Assembly (NCBI GenBank): GCA_013076295.1
Contig: RQOL01000824.1
Location: forward strand, 1,178,001 to 1,242,000
Direction of reading: 5' to 3'
From: Sanderia malayensis
Lineage: Eukaryota; Cnidaria; Scyphozoa; Semaeostomeae; Pelagiidae
DNA length: 64,000 bases
A program made the translations under genes and the position numbers. A model generated the notes under the pieces. The model made no database searches. It had not been told where the DNA came from and saw nothing but the letters and a program-made list of their open reading frames with translations. Positions 1-12,846 of this stretch are shown in pieces. How positions within the stretch are numbered: position 1 is the first letter of the stretch; every line of letters begins with the position of its first letter.

Positions 1-100
1 AGCTGAGATGAAATCAAGATAACAATGTTGTTTGTTATTCTATGCACTTTCGGAAAGTTCCAGCCTAACTGTTTCATAGAACAACTTGACATTGTCTCAC

Positions 101-161
101 CTCTGCGAAGGAGAATCTGTAAAATGCTCGCTTAAAGTATTGTTAATTCTCCTTCGCAGAG
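101..161. repeat. Perfect 16-bp inverted repeat (hairpin)
   Basis: Bases 101-116 are the exact reverse complement of bases 146-161, with a 29-base loop. The repeat lies in the non-coding part of astacin gene A between its last in-window exon (ending 303) and the window edge. I see no coding exon in 1-302. It may be a small foldback repeat. Confidence 0.75.
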
Positions 162-302
162 GAAATAAGACACTTCTGTAGTTAATAAAATGAATAATAA
201 CAGTAGAAGCAAATTGGAACTGGTAGAGCATCGCCAATGCTGCCAGAAAACAGTTTAACATATTTACTTGAAAGCGTAGGAGGAAAGGTAGGAGGAACTT
301 AC

Positions 303-3300
303 TTGGAATGGTTTGTCTGACTTCAAGTCAATGTCAGCTTGTTTCCATTGGCTACCTTGGGAATAGGTCTTGGTGAAAAGGATTGAGCTTCCCATGTAGA
401 CATTCAAAGTGCCCATGCTTGAGACACTAGATGACATCATGTGATAGTAGAATCGCATGCACATTCCTTTTGCTGAAGCGGGGAATTGCTTACTTATCAA
501 GCGAGCTTTATTGCCTTTGCTTCGTGGAGAGGATGCCTCGATGAAAGCATATGCACCTGTTTAGAGAACGGGAATAATAATTTAACGTTCATAGGTTAAT
601 TTTGAGTAGTCTAACACATATGGAAATAAGAAATTTTGTAATGTTGACGAGTTTTTGTTGTTAAAGGTCAACCATAGGCCAGAAATACTGGCAGAGGCGA
701 CTTGAAATTGGATTGAAGCCACGTTATTGGACTAATAATAATATCGTACCCATTCTTCCTGTTGTGTGATCAACGTCGGGTCCAGTTCCCCAACTAGGAG
801 TGCTTCCAATGCGCAGACTGAAGTCAAAGTCGTCGGTTTTGTCTTGCACGAAGTGGCAAAAGTTTTTGTCAAAATCACAGTCATTTGGCCCTGGAAATTA
901 GGAAAAAAATCACTTGCTTGATTATCCTTGGAAACTGGAAACACAAACAGGATGTTTTGTCATCCACAGGTATAAGCAGCAACCAAGGTTTGAAATTTAT
1001 TTTGAATACCGTAAATGACGAAATTAGCGCCCGGGGCGCTTATTTAAAAAATAAACTTTTAGAGGGGGCGCTATTTCAGCGGGGGCGGTTAATTCAGCAG
1101 GGGCGCTTATTAATTTTTGCTCAAACAATGTAAGGGAGAAAATTTATTTCCAGTTGTCTTTCAGTTTATTTTTGATAAATATTATAACAGGCGTAATACA
1201 AAAGAATTAAAAAATGAAATGTCTTATAAGATTTCGATTTCTTCATCCTCCTCATGGTCTGAATCAACCATTAGAAATTCAGATCCTGTTATTGCAACAT
1301 CGCTTTTCCCAATTTCAAACGGATCAACATCTTTTTCGCTCATTAAACGAGGAGGAGGCCAAGATCATTAAACGACCGATTAAAATAATTTCTTGTAAGT
1401 ATATTGAAATACATTTTGACAATAAAAATCGTTGTTTTTCTATATTCAAATAAGCGCCCCGTTTGTTTAGGGGGCGCTTATTCAAGCAGGGGCGCTTATT
1501 ACAAAAGTTGCCTTTATCAAGGGGGCGCTAATTTCGTCATTTACGGTACTGCAAGTGTTAAATTTTCAGATTACTGAATGATCTTTGACTGGTTAATGTG
1601 GCTATAAGCAAGCTAGAAAGCCTTTTTTACATGACTTAACAAACAATAGAAAGAAGCTTTCATGGTTGAAGCTGAGAATGCAAGATAGAAACCATAACTG
1701 AAGAGCAATTGAGATGAAGTTTAAAAGAGAACCTGTAAGGACATTCTTTGGGGGCATGGTAAAAGGGCGTGTCGTTGCTCCTGGAAAAAGAAAAAATTAA
1801 ATTCAAAATGCAATACATTTGAGAGGAATGCTGGAAAATATTTTAACTGACGACACAAAATAGCCGGAACAATTTCGCCAAACTACTCATTAAAATGTGC
1901 GATGGACAAGAAATTTAGAAGAAATATAAAAAATAAAAGCATACAATGTTATTGATAAGCTTCCATACAATTAAGCATTCTAAAATTTAGCTTATTATGG
2001 ATGGCCATGATACTGGTTTGGTGGAATTGAACGATTTGGAGCTTGCGTGACCCGGGACTTTCAGGGCCTAGAATTTTGAACTAAAGGGCTCTCCTTTAAT
2101 TTTTGGCAGTGAAATACTTTCTTGGTTTTAATGAAATAGGAATAAAATGAAGTAATTTATATTTCTCTAGTTAAGAACTTCTACGCTTTGAGTTTTTCCA
2201 TAATTTTGCCCTTCTTGGCCCCTACCCGTTCGTAGCCTTCCATAAATCAACCATAACACTAACCATTGCATTGGTAAAGCATGTTTGCTTGCACCGAGTC
2301 GATTGCTGAGAACCCAACTCTTTGTCCCAATTGAATCACGTCTTGTTTAGGGTCCATTGTTACTTTTCCATTACCAAATGCGGTCTTCGAGTACTGCATC
2401 ACGGAAATATAATCGTATTTTGTACCCAAGCTGTCTACTATGGTGTTGTCGTACTTTCTGAAATTGTGTTTCTTGTCTGAAAAATTGTATAAATGTTACT
2501 TGGGTAAAGTTGAAGTCGTAAGCAAGGTTTTGCAGAGCCCATAGTTGTATGAATAGTACAAGTATGACCATGTAACAATGTTCTTGGTAAACTTACCATC
2601 TGGAATGTTGTCCCATACGACTGTAATGTGTTGGTCTCTGTCGGGTCGTGACTGTTCGTGCCAGAATCCCATTGCGTGAGCTGCAGGAATAAACACCCAT
2701 CTTGTGTTATCAGACTTGCAAAAAATACATTAAAACGGACCATTTTGCAGGGGGTTGTGTACGATTTTCTCACCAATTTCGTGTGCAATCGTTCCTATGC
2801 CCCAACATCCACTTGACAGGCAAATGTTTTGTTTTCCTCCTACTCGTCCAACGTAAGACCAGCAGCTAAAAGCGAGAACAATAATTTCAAAACGCTATAC
2901 ACACCGTCAATACCGTAAATCCTCGAATAAGCCCCCACCTCCGAATAAGCCCTCCCATCGAATAAGCCCCCATCCTGATAATCATTTGCAAGGATATTCA
3001 GCCCAAGTTTCCAGACATTGAAGTTGTTTAGTGAATGTATTGCAAATAACAGCAAGTTTAAACCAATAACTGTGTTGATTGGCTGCATCGTATAGCTTTT
3101 ATTTTGCTTAACATTGAACAATAATCAGGCTAAAATTTCGTTCTTGCAAATAAGCCCCCCGGGGGCTTATTCGAGGATTTACGGTATGCCTTGTCACGCA
3201 TTCCTGTGCTAGTATTTTTGAGTGATGAAAATGTAAAGGAGTGTATAAGTGTGTAGTTTGTAATTACCCTGAGCAATTGTTAAAGAACTCGATGTAATTT

Positions 3301-4511
3301 CGCTCAACTGTTCGTTCAACGAATGTCAAGCAAGTGTGACTTTCCCATTCTTTCATGGCGCGCATAATTTCAAAAGTTGCCTTCGCATTTGCAGCTAGAA
3401 CAAAACATTAAATACAAATTTTATCCACTGTGTGATCTGTATGCCTCTGTATACCACAACACGATGAATATCCACAGCAATAAGGAATTGGTTCGAGTCA
3501 ACGAGGCTTTGAGAAGTTGAGGCTTGAACCTAAGGTAAAGCTATATGTAAACGCAGAGACTCGAACTATCTAAAGAGAAGCACAGGTTGAGAGAAGAGCA
3601 GAACCATTTTTAACAAGTTTTTAGTGGGGTGGGAGGGGGGCAATGATAAAAAGGGACCTATTGGCCCTGAATTCGTGTTTCCTAGATCAAAGATAATATA
3701 CAAACTTCTAACTTTCTCACCTTTGTGTAGCTAAACACCCCTAGTATTGGCATTATTTTAGCAATTAGTAGCCTGTTTCTCTGCTTACATGTTAGTCGAG
3801 ATATTATTATCGATTTCATGACGACACTCTAAAAATGATGATTTGTTTACCTAGTTCCTTTGTAATGGTATAGGGTACGCGTCTTTCTGGTAGCCATAGT
3901 TTGTTGATGTCTTTGGCACTGCCAAACGTTAGGCCATCTGTGCCGGCCTGACTGACATCACCCCCTGTTTCAGCAAGAAGCCTCTGAATTGGCGAAAGGC
4001 GCATGTCACCTTCAAATAAATCTGGATCATAGGTGTTCTCTGAAAAGACAAAAACAAGCAAAATAGTTTGGCCAACTCATGTCACAGCTACATCCTATAA
4101 TTACGACAGGTGGCTAGATTTCTGAATTTAGAGCCAGTGGTGTAGAAATCAGGGACACGTGTCCCCTCCCCCCACTTTACTACCAAACACGATGTCTCTT
4201 TTATTGATAAGAAATTGTCCCTCTTTAGATTTGCAGCGCTCATGCATCCGGTGGGTGTCCCACAGAAAAACAAAACTTGAATTTTAGCGATGTTACAGAT
4301 TAAAGAAGTGTCACGTGTCATGCCCATTTTATTTTATTCTCCCCTACATTTTAGTGCGTTCTTCGTCTCAGTCTAAAGCCAAATTTCAAAGCTTGTTATA
4401 ACATACATATCATGTTAATTAAGAAATGAAAACGTCTCACAAACCTTCCTCTGGGAATCCATAGCAATAAGCAATAAGCATGAAAACTAAAAGACCAATC
4501 CTCTGAATCAT
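303..4511 (-). CDS. Astacin metalloprotease with MAM domain (gene A), cut by the window start
   Basis: This is a predicted secreted zinc endopeptidase of the astacin family (M12A). Exons on the minus strand are 4511-4445, 4039-3851, 3394-3268, 2865-2774, 2680-2597, 2476-2264, 1780-1733, 890-750 and 556-303; the gene continues past base 1. Exon 1 encodes a hydrophobic signal peptide starting MIQRIGLLVFML. Exon 2 carries the propeptide with the FEGDM aspartate switch. The zinc site [13 protein letters not shown] is assembled across the exon 4/5 junction, and the Met-turn SVMQY is in exon 6. A short Thr/Pro linker exon leads into a MAM domain (exons 8-9). Exon phases match gene B downstream, and exons 1, 3, 4, 5, 7 and 8 have equal lengths, so the two are tandem duplicates. 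The last MAM exon and any ShK exon lie outside the window. No internal stop was seen. Confidence 0.9.
1007..1548. mobile_element. MITE, GCGCTTATT family, 542 bp
   Basis: The element begins TACCGTAAATGACGAAATTA and ends with the reverse complement of that sequence. Both ends carry GGGCGCTTATT-type subterminal motifs, and similar motifs recur inside (near 1453-1500). It lies in an intron of astacin gene A. The open frames inside show no transposase motif, so it is non-autonomous. Confidence 0.75.
2911..3186. mobile_element. MITE, CCTCGAATAAGCC family, 276 bp
   Basis: The termini TACCGTAAATCCTCGAATAA and its reverse complement are perfect. The interior is closely related, in opposite orientation, to the 275-bp element at 38335-38609 and to a decayed copy at 36612-36880. 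It lies in an intron of astacin gene A. Confidence 0.8.
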
Positions 4512-4595
4512 CTTGCCAACAAACCAGCGACTGAATCAAGCTCTGTAGTAATCAAATGAAAGTTGAGTTTGGTGCAGGATGGCTGCTACGATGCC

Positions 4596-4604
4596 CTATT
4601 TAAG
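4596..4604 (-). promoter_or_regulatory. Possible TATA box of astacin gene A
   Basis: The minus strand reads CTTAAATAG about 85 bases before the ATG at 4511. A TATA-like site at nearly the same distance precedes the paralogue, gene B. No other promoter evidence is visible. Confidence 0.35.
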
Positions 4605-5535
4605 CAGTGCATAAGCAAACTTTGTCTCAAGTGCCAGTCAAGTTTCCTTGCACAATATATACTTAGTTTCTCCGGAATCATCTTACTTAGGACAGGTGTA
4701 TAAATTTTTGCTCCATAGAAGGCAGTTGTGCAAGCTATGAATATTACGCAGCTTGCAAGGGCTGTGGTATTCCTACCACTTTAATTGACTAATTGAGCAG
4801 CTTAAAGCAACTTTATCAAGTATATTTTCAATCTACATTGCAGCTAAGTAAATATCAAGCAGATAATCAAGGAGTCTCTAATTAGCATGTCCTAAGAAGC
4901 TTGGGCTTTGTTTATAAATTGCTGCAAAGGCATTAAATAAAGCATGGAATGTCAAATGTATATATGGCAATAGTTTCTATTTTAAAGCAGAATAATGTTT
5001 TAAGAATATCGATTTGGGCAACCAATTTAATAATGAATAGTATAACCAGAAGCTTCATTTTGATTCGGTCGTACAAACAAACGACCATTCTAATAATGTT
5101 TCAGCATTCTATGTTCTATGTTTCATGTGTTGCAACTAGTTATAAATGCAAATTTCAAGTAAATTGTCTCGAATGCTTGGTTTATCAAATTCCATAATAA
5201 ATTTGGCATGATTTTTAACTGAATAAGCATAATTTTGTACAACAGACGACCTGTAAACCCATTGCACGAGAATCTTGTCTTTAACTTTTGCATTAATAGC
5301 TAGCTACAATAATACCTAATAATAGCTTGGGCGAGAAAAAAACGAGACAAGCACTGGGATTCGATGCGTGGCACGATAATGCGCGACACGATGATGCACG
5401 ATAATGTGCGTCTTGGCATCTCAAGATCCAAGCACATCTGAAAATTATTTACTGAGTAGAGTGGTTCATTTTGCATGTACATGGTATATGTTATGCTTGC
5501 ATTGTCTTCACGACATTATGGCCTGTTTAGTTACC

Positions 5536-5626
5536 TACAGTATTTCCTCGATTAAACGCCCTTTAAGGGGGCGCCTAATGGAGGGGGGCATTATTCGAGG
5601 GGGCGTTTAATCAAGGAAATACGGTA
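5536..5626. mobile_element. Short MITE, TTTCCTCGATTAAACGCC variant, 91 bp
   Basis: Bases 5536-5562 (TACAGTATTTCCTCGATTAA onward) pair with the reverse complement ending at 5626 (GGAAATACGGTA). It is almost entirely terminal inverted repeat, an internally deleted relative of the larger GCGCTTATT elements. Confidence 0.7.
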
Positions 5627-6242
5627 TCTTGCTTAGTGTCTGTTTTACGCTAGATTTACACTTATTTAGGCCATATTACTAATGTAATAGTATAGTACAT
5701 TAGTTTACAAAGATGTCGAGGTTTTTGTAGATGGAGAGCACACCATTTATCTTATATTTATTGCTGCATTTTTTTTTAAGTATGCAGGACTTGACTTTGA
5801 TTTGTTACTATGATCGTGTCAATTATCAATAAATATCTAACTTCAGCTTATTATTGGACTTATTTTGAATACTTTTCCTAAGATAATAGGTTTTAGCAGA
5901 CTTTTTTCTGTTCTTTTCTCAGTTTAACAAAGCGATAAAGCTGCGAGGCTTGCAGAAACAATCAAGAAAGAAAGCATAATGCACAATATTTTCTCAATTT
6001 TTTCATTGTGAATGATATCAAGAAAAATCAAAAAGGTTAGTTGATAGCTGGTTATGTTAACGCAATCATTTATTATATTAGAGTTGTTTTATAATGCTGT
6101 TTAAAGAGTTTCTTTTAAACCTTCTCTTCTCCTCCTTGCTAATCCCTTCAACCTAAATAAAGAGAAAAGTGTCTTAATACCGCTAGAGACAATGCAAATT
6201 TAATCTACAGAGGAATTATTTTATATAATGATCCCTGAATTT

Positions 6243-6286
6243 AAAACTCATGGAAACAAGGATCTATCCTTGTTTCCATGAGTTTT
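6243..6286. repeat. Perfect 21-bp palindrome with 2-nt spacer
   Basis: Bases 6243-6263 (AAAACTCATGGAAACAAGGAT) are exactly complementary to 6266-6286, with only CT between. It lies about 360 bases beyond the stop of astacin gene B on that gene's 3' side. It could form a cruciform or a long RNA hairpin, or be a collapsed transposon end pair. Confidence 0.8.
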
Positions 6287-6643
6287 GTAGCTACTTTGCA
6301 TATACACTAAAATGATAAAATTATTGCTGAACCACCAAGTAGCTTTCGTCGGCCTTTGTACATTCAACGGAATTTGGTGCTTATGACAAAGCAATTGCAT
6401 TTATCGCACGCATTCACCTATGATTCGCAGTATTTGCAAGTTACTCTGTACCTTAGTTGCGCAGGTAAGCACAAGCGTGCAAAATTTAGGCCGAGGCCAA
6501 GAAAAGTAACAATCCAGTGTTTATTTACTTCAATGGTTAAAACAGTTCAAGATGTTGCAAAAGTACATCTGGGGAAATTCGTTTCAAATGGGTTTGATAC
6601 AATTGGATTTTTTTTACTGTTCGTTGCATAAAAATCGCATGCA

Positions 6644-9600
6644 TTAAGACGCGTTGAGCCAGAACAACTTACAGAATTGACACGTCTTTCTGCAAATGTG
6701 TTTCATGTCGATCCTGTATGACTCACAGAATCCAGCTTGTTTCCACTCTGAGCAGTACTGGCCCTCTCTATCCGTCGTATCGGCACACGGAACTACAAGA
6801 AACAAACAACGATAAATGCAGAGCTACAATAACATAGAATGAACGCAGACAATCGTATTTCAATTGGTTATACCTGTTGCTGGTGCTATGGTACTTTGCG
6901 GACCACAAGAGCCATCTACAAAACTGATGTCATCCAATGCAATGTCTCCTTGATACGTCTTTCCTCTTATGCCTTCGAAAATTACCTGCAATTAACAAAA
7001 AGTCATTTTTAGTTTGTCTACTTGACGGGAAAAGCTTTATCAGACCATCTGACAGTTTATTTTCTGATAGCCTTAAATCATAGTCGAGATGAGATGTGGA
7101 ACCGAAAGAGCGATCATGAACTAACTTAGCTACTAACTTAAATTGAACACGCGTATTGTTACTTTATCCATATTTTTAATAGTTAGTACATAAAAGACTT
7201 ATTTAAATATAGCAATTTCTAGTCAATCATGTTTAAGATTCATCATTCAGTTGCATGAAACAAGAATAATGCACATGTCAACAGATTTTTTTGTATTACG
7301 TCATAGTCTTCATCTCGACTATGATTTAAGGCTGACTTCAATTCCTCATTAAGCCCTGTTGCTATTTTCTCCCTGTATTTTATCCTCTGTACCAATAGCA
7401 GACTATAGCAGTTGACTCCGTACCGTATATTTAGCTGAAGCATCTGACCCGGATAAGTCAAGAGACTTTTTGATCCATCCACTTCCTTGACTGCCAGACT
7501 TTGAGAATATCTTCATCTCTAGACCCGTCGTTCCGTCCTTCACATATATGTTCAACGCTCCCATACTGTCCTGTTCGTTTGCATACATGTGATAGTGAAT
7601 AGTCATGCATTTCTTGCCTTGTAGTAATTTGCTGACCAGCCTTGCCTCGTCGCCTTCTACCCGCGGAGACGATGCCTCAATGTATGCGAATGCCCCTGAA
7701 ACAAATTATGCAATCAACGCTAGTGGTAAGTAATGCAGATTTATTGCCAATACAAGCAGTGCTATATTATACAGAGCTTGCCAATGTGTTATGCGTAATA
7801 CCAAGATGATATAATACAGTTAAATCTGCATAGTTTGAACTCGTGTAATTTGAATTTTTTATAATTCAAACGAAGTTCTCTGTCCCTTCAAGGATCACTA
7901 ATGAACCAACTCTTATAAAACAAACCTCTATAATTCGAACATTTTCACGCTGCCCCAGGGTGTTCGAATTAGACAGAGTTGACTGTACGTGCTTTTTTGC
8001 TTGATACTGTCACCCTTGGAAGTTTGTAATATCTAATGAAAGTTTAAATGAGTTTAAAATTCTTGACGGGGGTTCCTACCTAATCGACTTGTGGTGTGGT
8101 CAACGCTTGGTCCCGTTCCCCAACTGTATGTTGCGCCTTTTCTCAGCGTCCAATCAAAATCGTCGCCTTGCGCCTGCGTAAAGTGACACATGTCACTGTC
8201 GAACGTGCAATCATCTGCACCTGTTGAGTTGAATTAAGAGGTTTAAGAAACGATGTTTTAATACCCTTTGGGTTATCAAAGCAAAAGACATATTTAATGG
8301 ACGGGAAATTAACTATGGCATGGCATATTCATGTATTCGGCCTAACTGATGGCTTGTTGCATGGAGATTCAATTGCATCTGTTAGTGAGTCACTTTCAGG
8401 GCGTTTTGCATTGGGATTTTACTGCACCTACAATATTGGACAAAAGTTCTTGGGGCACTTTTGTCCACTATTATAGGTTCAGGTACGAAGGTACGAAAAA
8501 AGGTCCATTGGCCCGCAAACATCTTTTTCTGGGCTTTATTCAACCACCACCCCCCAAAAATATTGATTTTTCAATCATACCTCATGATCATCATGTAATA
8601 AAATTTTTTTCGATTTTCTTTAAGACTGGTTCTAAAGATAACACTGTTTCGGGGAGGGTTGGTATGGGGAACATGTTCAAAATTTAAAAAAACTGCAAGT
8701 GTACCAAAGCATTTGTATATCTATTGAACTAAGGGGAGTACTCAAATAGTGCAGGCTTACCAGTTAGTACAACAGTCGGTTCTACAAACGGTGTCTTTGT
8801 GGTTTTTCCTGAAAAATATAGAAACATGAAGTTTATGCACACTAGTCGGACCAGAAGATTTTTGGAATTGCCCAGCAAGCTTCTTAAGTCATCATCTATT
8901 GTCTACCTTTGAAGTCCAGCCAATATTCTTACAGCATTTGTTTTACGTGATTAAAGACAGTACAAATTGACTTTCCAACCCTCAAATACGATTAAGCTGT
9001 CCCATAAGTAATTCCATGGGATTTTGGATCTTTACGCCGAGTACGAAAAGTATGAAGCAGGGTAAGAAAGAACTTTGCGTACGCACCATTGCATTTGTAC
9101 AACAACATTGCTTGTGTAGAGTCGATTTTTGTGAATCCGACCTCGTTTCCAAGCTGGATGACTCCAGGGTTCTTTGCTTGCATGGTGATGTTACCGTTCA
9201 TTGAGAACGAGGTTTCATCGTATTGCATCATACTGTAGTAGTCGTAGGGTGTTTTCAAACTGTTCACGTCAGAGTTCTTCTGCTTGTCAAAGCTGTATGC
9301 ATTGTCTATAAGAAACACATGTATTTTAGTAACTAGTGGTGGTAAAATATAGAACATGGAATAGTTCACCAGATGCTAGAGTAGAATGCACAATTTTGGT
9401 TGACTTTGATGGTTATTGTTATTACGCATGCGCTTACCTGGATCGATGTTTTCCCATACGACTCTGATGTACTTGTCACGATCTGGCCTACTCTGTTCGT
9501 GCCAAAAGCCCATTGCGTGTGCTGTAAGAGAGTAGAAAAAGCTTGATTATCAGTATGCAGTTATATGCTACTTATCCAAGTATGGCTGGATAAAGGCATC

Positions 9601-11232
9601 TGTATGGCCTCGCTATGTTGAACTCTGAAAGAAAATGAAGATCGGGGAATCGGGGATTCTTTTTGGATTGTATTCTGGAAGGGAGGTTGAAGAATGCAAA
9701 TGGTTAAGTAAAGTCAGGAGGGAGAAAAAATAGGAAGATGTGAGAGAAGAGGAAGGGTAATGAGAGTAATGAAGAAGAAAATAAAATGAAAAGAATCCAA
9801 AGGTTGTTGAAGATAACTGGTAATGCAAGAGCCAATTGTATATACTGTGGCGCGGTTGGGATAGGATCAGGTGGTCTGCACTGGTTTCAATTTGAATTCG
9901 TTTGCATCTCTGCACTACTAGTACAAGAAGTAATTCATTACCGAGTTCATGAGCAACTGTAGCTCTACTGTGGCATCCGTAGTCAAGGCACACCTCTTGT
10001 TTGCCTCCTTGACGACCAACGTAAGACCAGCAGCTACGAAAAACATGGACGATATACATATGCACAACTGGAAAGTATAGCCTCTGCGTAGGCGCATAAC
10101 CGGCGGTTGTGATAAAATTGAATGTGTTCTTAATTACGAGATAACCACGTGATTATGAGGTGTGGCCTGTGATAGAGTTTATATAGTGACCTACCCTGAG
10201 CAATTATTGAACAAGTAAATATAGTCAGTTTCAGTCGTTCTCTCTACAAATTTCATGCAACCATAGCTTTCCCATTCGCGAAATCCTTGGTAGATTGCAA
10301 ATCTTGCTTGTGGAATGGCGGCTGGACAAAAAGAAAAAGTGTGCGATTATTGATGAAAGTCACTACATTGCGTCCCTGTGCCTCGATCAAATTTTTTTGC
10401 AAGGTTTCCATCTGTGACATCAGCAAGCAGAATTCCATGAGCAAGGATAAGAGATTTACTTAGTGAGCTTGCCCGTTGATAGTGTTCATAATTCACCCCT
10501 TTTCAATATGTTTTATGCTACAATAATTCTACCGCACTACCTTGATTCTGTATACATTTTTAGGGGGTAAAAGTTAAGCTTATTCAGTAGCTGTGACAAA
10601 ATATCAAAGCAGTGAGCATTCCCCCTGGAAGGAACAACGATTTGATAGTTTTATCCACTGCACTACATAAATATTCGGGGGTCATTACGGGATAGATTTA
10701 TGTTAGGTCTTACCGAGATCGGGTGAAATTTTGTACGGAACTATTTTGTTCGACCACAGCAGACTTTGGTGTTTCGTGCTGCCAAACATGTTTTCGAATT
10801 TTCCCGCCAAACTGACGTCACGGCCCGACTCGACAAGCATTCGTTGGACTGGAGTTAAGCGCATGTCTCCCTGGAAGAGGTTTCGGTCCGCATCTAGAAG
10901 AGAATGACAGGTTACGTCATCTACAGTTAACAATGACAGTTAGATACACTGTGATTAGAGTAACTTAGTGTTCTTTCATTAGTTCCGTTTGATATGCTAG
11001 GTGTTGCATACGTTAGCTAGCATTGAAGTTGATCCTACCCAGTTAGCGTAGAAGTTGATCTTACGAGTTAGCATCATAAATGTGTATTTTTTCAATTAGC
11101 ATAGAATTACATTTCCTCTAGAGCCACATAGAGGTGTTGGTCGACATGTAACATACAAATCTTACCTGGTCTTGGTCTGAAGGCTAATGCCTGCGACAAG
11201 AGAAACGCAAATAAAAGAGCTGATACAACCAT
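6644..11232 (-). CDS. Astacin-MAM-ShK metalloprotease (gene B), complete
   Basis: This is a predicted secreted zinc metalloprotease of 496 aa. Exons (minus) are 11232-11166, 10893-10714, 10321-10195, 10033-9942, 9521-9438, 9305-9087, 8808-8761, 8220-8080, 7695-7424, 6985-6874 and 6792-6644; the coding length is 1,491 nt. The signal peptide starts [17 protein letters not shown]. The propeptide has FQGDM, whose Asp occupies the active-site zinc in astacin zymogens. The catalytic domain has [13 protein letters not shown] (about aa 153-165, split across exons 4/5) and Met-turn SMMQY. A Thr/Pro linker precedes a MAM domain (about aa 273-440). The last exon is a six-cysteine ShK module with the usual GFC and TCQFC spacing. 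This is the architecture of Hydra HMP2. Cnidarian relatives act on extracellular matrix in development or on secreted substrates; the role here is inferred. Confidence 0.93.
7817..7985. mobile_element. pogo/Tigger-like MITE, 169 bp, TA target duplication
   Basis: The element starts CAGTTAAATCTGCATAGTTT and ends in the imperfect inverted sequence GAGTTGACTG. TA flanks both sides (7815-7816 and 7986-7987). It is related to 56777-56983. CAG termini with a TA duplication are typical of Tc1/mariner-superfamily pogo/Tigger elements. It lies in an intron of astacin gene B. Confidence 0.65.
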
Positions 11233-12846
11233 TATGCTGTGCTACAATACTGTGCGTCTGCAATTCCTTTAGTATGCAGAATGTATTCAGCAATAGATTA
11301 TGTGCAAATTTCTAGCATTTATAACAGATCCTTAAATTTACTCGAAAGTTTATTCAGCTGAGACATAAGGAGCAATCATTGAGCTCCATCTGTAAAGCAA
11401 CCAATGAAAGCACGAATTTGTCCTCACGTGACGAGAGATGCTGGCCATTGATTGGTTAATTTTTCAGTAAAAATTGCCTGGATGATCCAAATATTTAAAC
11501 AAGTAGATAGAATATTGAAATACAAGAAGGTAGGCCTTGTTAGCTCAGCCTGGGTTTTGTTGATTAGTTCATGCTGAATAGAAATGCTAGTTTGATATGA
11601 GTGGAAGAGGGCAAATCAGAAGTGTTTGTGCAACTAGAAAAGCACTTACAAAGCCTGGATAAACCTTGGCTGCAAACCCGTGTCTCGAAATAGTTCTTAA
11701 TTAAAGAATATGTTGTTCGTAACTGCCTATCATGTGACAAAAATGACTTTAATTAAGGCATTACTTGACCTAAGCTGTAAAAATATTTGTCGGTTTGTTT
11801 CTTATGATTAGCATAGCTGTAGTTTAATTTATTAGCTTAGTAAGCTTAACTTTGAAGCTATATAATACCTTTTAAAGGTCCGCAGGTTTTCTTAGCATTG
11901 TATCGTCAGCATAAGCATCCAAGAATTAAATGGTCTTACTGGACTCTCCATTGCTTGACTAATGACTAACGATACCCTCTTTTTACAGTATTTCTTAGAG
12001 ATCACGGGCCTTCTGTGTAATATTTTGGGGTTGGGAGTTATTAGTGGTGTGGGGCCAGTGTGGTTTTGCTTTATGTCCTCCTGGCCCTCGGCTCTCAGTT
12101 TAATGCATGCTCATTTCATAAATGAGAAGTGACCCTCTTAAAATTAAATACGAGTTGCGTTAGTTTCTCCATTTTTACTTCATTGCCTTTGGCGATAATT
12201 TTTGCTAAACTTTGCACCAGGGATTTTTGACTAGACCAGAATGTCTTTTAGTTACACTTAATTTAAAAGGCCGCCCCAAGGCTGCTCTGGAAGATTGTTC
12301 ATTTACTTCACTTATCTATAACGTGCTATACCAGTGTTCCAAATAAGCATGAGTAATAGACTTGTCTGGCTGTTTAGGTTGAGAATAGCTTCTAGAATAG
12401 AATAGTTCAATAGCTGTTTGTTGAAACCAAAAAGGCAAGTCTCCCTCTTATAGTAATGCGCCTCACTTTCAAACACTGAATGACGTAACTGGGAAATATA
12501 TTTGAATGAATTTTGCTGAGCAACATAAGAAGGCTTTGCTACTGAACTTTTTCAAGCGAATAGTCCGTAAGTAATAAAAATTTAAATCATAACAAATGTT
12601 GATCTTGTTCTGAAGTCGAGCCACATGCTTGAGCAAAGTGAAGTTGTTGCTATGATATGAAGGATGGGAGGAAAGGCATTGTGCCATTGTTGTTTTAGCT
12701 TCGCTTGCCTTGAAAGGTAGAAAACTTCATATCAACAATCACAATCAGGTGAGAGGAAAATTTCATTATGATTTTCTTCGATAGCTGATTTTGATTGTTA
12801 TTATCAACCATTTACTGCCACGCACTAAGTTGTTTCTTGATCCGCA
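11233..12846. other. Intergenic region between divergent astacin B and SDF4 genes
   Basis: The two genes diverge from this 1.6-kb interval, so it should hold both promoters. A TATA-like motif for the astacin gene is at 11316-11325. Otherwise I see AT-rich sequence with no recognised gene or repeat. Confidence 0.6.
11316..11325 (-). promoter_or_regulatory. Possible TATA box of astacin gene B
   Basis: The minus strand reads GTTATAAATG about 85 bases before the ATG at 11232, the same distance as the TATA-like site of gene A. Confidence 0.4.

Larger units (their letters stand above)
4605..6643. other. Spacer between astacin genes A and B
   Basis: No gene is recognised. The spacer holds a 91-bp MITE (5536-5626) and a perfect 21-bp palindrome (6243-6286). 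The rest is AT-rich unique-looking sequence. Short frames here have no family features. Confidence 0.6.

Noticed and set aside
8349..8687. 112-codon plus-strand frame
   Set aside because: It lies in an astacin gene B intron, antisense, with no conserved motif or codon signal.
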